Origin: Labrys sp. WJW | GTDB taxonomy: Bacteria > Pseudomonadota > Alphaproteobacteria > Rhizobiales > Labraceae | DNA length: 40,903 nucleotides | Direction: 5' to 3' | NCBI RefSeq assembly: GCF_001676615.1 | Contig: NZ_LYXZ01000092.1 | Location: 1-40,903 of the forward strand | Shown: positions 40,309 to 40,903 of the stretch, piece after piece | Layout of the letters: each line of letters opens with the position of its first letter | Numbering within the stretch: position 1 is the first letter of the stretch | Program-made: the position numbers and the translations under genes | Notes under the pieces: generated by a model | Seen by the model: only the letters and a program-made list of their open reading frames with translations | What the model was told of the DNA's origin: nothing | Databases searched by the model: none

Positions 40309-40903
40309 CGCTCGCCGAGCCTGCGGATGCGGCGAAGCCGGACATAGAGGGCGCCGCTGCCGCCATGCCCGTGATGCGCCTCCTCGAAGCCGAGGATCAG
40401 CGGCCTGAGATCGGCCATACGCAGCCATTGCGGCACCACGCGGCGCAGCACCCCGCGCTCGTCGCCCGAAAACGCCATGTCACCGCCTCCGCCACCACCC
40501 TTGCCGGTGATGACCAGCACCATGGAATAGCCGCGCATCTGGGCAATGGCGAGGAAGCCGCGCAAGGCGCCGTGGGCCTCGGCCTGCCGCATGCCGTGCA
40601 AGTCGATCCTGGCGTCGATGGCGCGTGTGCCGCGCACGACCTGGCGCCGCTCGCGCTTGTCGATGGGCGCTATCGGCGGTATCGGCGGCGCGGGCGGCGG
40701 CTTGACCGGACGGCTGGCCGCGGATTTCGGCTTCGCGGGCGATTTGACGGGCGTCTTCTCCGGCTCGGGCAGCGTTTCCGCTGCCTTCGTCGCGGCCTTG
40801 GCGACGGCCAGCTTGCGGCGACGGCGTTTCAGCGGGGTGATTTCCCGGGTGACGAAGGCCCAGAGCTCACTGTCTTCGGCGGTCAGTCCCTTACGGCGGG
40901 GCA
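40305..40903 (-). CDS. Smr-domain protein (5' end outside the window)
   Basis: The frame is open to the edge of the window, giving 198 residues; only the first few are missing, since the visible start RRKGLTAEDSELWAFVTREI is near the usual N-terminus. A basic, Pro/Ala/Lys-rich linker follows. The C-terminal Smr domain has DLHGM, VLVITGKGG and HGGSGALYVRLRR. Smr domains of MutS2-type proteins are nicking endonucleases or RNA-binding units; the role of these short stand-alone proteins is unclear. It is coupled to the HTH gene. Confidence 0.88.
   Translation of the reverse strand, partial: PRRKGLTAEDSELWAFVTREITPLKRRRRKLAVAKAATKAAETLPEPEKTPVKSPAKPKSAASRPVKPPPAPPIPPIAPIDKRERRQVVRGTRAIDARIDLHGMRQAEAHGALRGFLAIAQMRGYSMVLVITGKGGGGGGDMAFSGDERGVLRRVVPQWLRMADLRPLILGFEEAHHGHGGSGALYVRLRRIRRLGER

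Overview
The window (about 40.9 kb, high GC) reads as chromosomal DNA of an alphaproteobacterium of the order Hyphomicrobiales (Rhizobiales). Supporting signs are the DUF2794 and DUF1989 genes, the DUF952-pyrD, rsmI-yraN and smr-HTH gene orders, an Omp25/RopB-like beta-barrel, an LpiA/MprF protein and several families of intergenic palindromic repeats. The genus cannot be fixed from the sequence; a Labrys- or Xanthobacteraceae-like organism is a guess. No rRNA, tRNA, CRISPR array or complete insertion sequence was recognised.

Layout. 0.2-1.4 kb: cobU-cobO (cobalamin). 1.5-3.0 kb: a PAP2 phosphatase and a diacylglycerol-kinase-like lipid kinase, tail to tail. 3.3-4.7 kb: an ABC ATPase of the YbbA/LolD type, divergent from a TesA-like esterase. 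4.7-11.6 kb: an agmatine/polyamine locus: DUF1989 protein, agmatinase-type ureohydrolase, DUF2794 protein, N-carbamoylputrescine amidase, acetylpolyamine deacetylase, and a divergent polar-amino-acid-type ABC importer (binding protein and two permeases, no ATPase). 11.7-17.6 kb: nicotinamidase, rsmI-yraN, PBP1A, DUF952-pyrD. 17.6-19.2 kb: a small island holding a lower-GC lipoprotein gene, bounded by a partial copy of the pyrD 3' end. 19.2-25.1 kb: a fatty-acid oxidation operon (MerR regulator, acyl-CoA dehydrogenase, thiolase, FadB-like protein) with a palindromic operator in its promoter. 25.3-31.2 kb: a small membrane protein and two exported caspase-like proteins, one with a WD40-like propeller and one with Sel1 repeats, separated by a methyltransferase and an outer-membrane barrel. 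31.5-32.6 kb: a lower-GC VapBC45-like toxin-antitoxin pair flanked by an imperfect direct repeat. 32.9-36.5 kb: a tightly coupled operon of a 6-hydroxynicotinate-reductase-like iron-sulfur protein, a UPF0280 protein and two DUF1185 paralogues. 36.6-40.9 kb: a small secreted protein, MprF, an HTH regulator and an Smr-domain protein cut by the window edge.

How the genes work together. The polyamine genes could import a cationic amino acid or amine, deacetylate acetylpolyamines, hydrolyse agmatine or another guanidino compound, and remove carbamoyl groups, all feeding putrescine-type amines to catabolism. The fad genes form a complete acyl-CoA beta-oxidation cycle under a local MerR regulator. 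The 6-hydroxynicotinate-reductase/UPF0280/DUF1185 operon looks like a catabolic pathway whose substrate is unproven, and is the best candidate here for an undescribed system. At least five kinds of intergenic palindromic repeat recur in the window, often between genes of one operon or between convergent genes.
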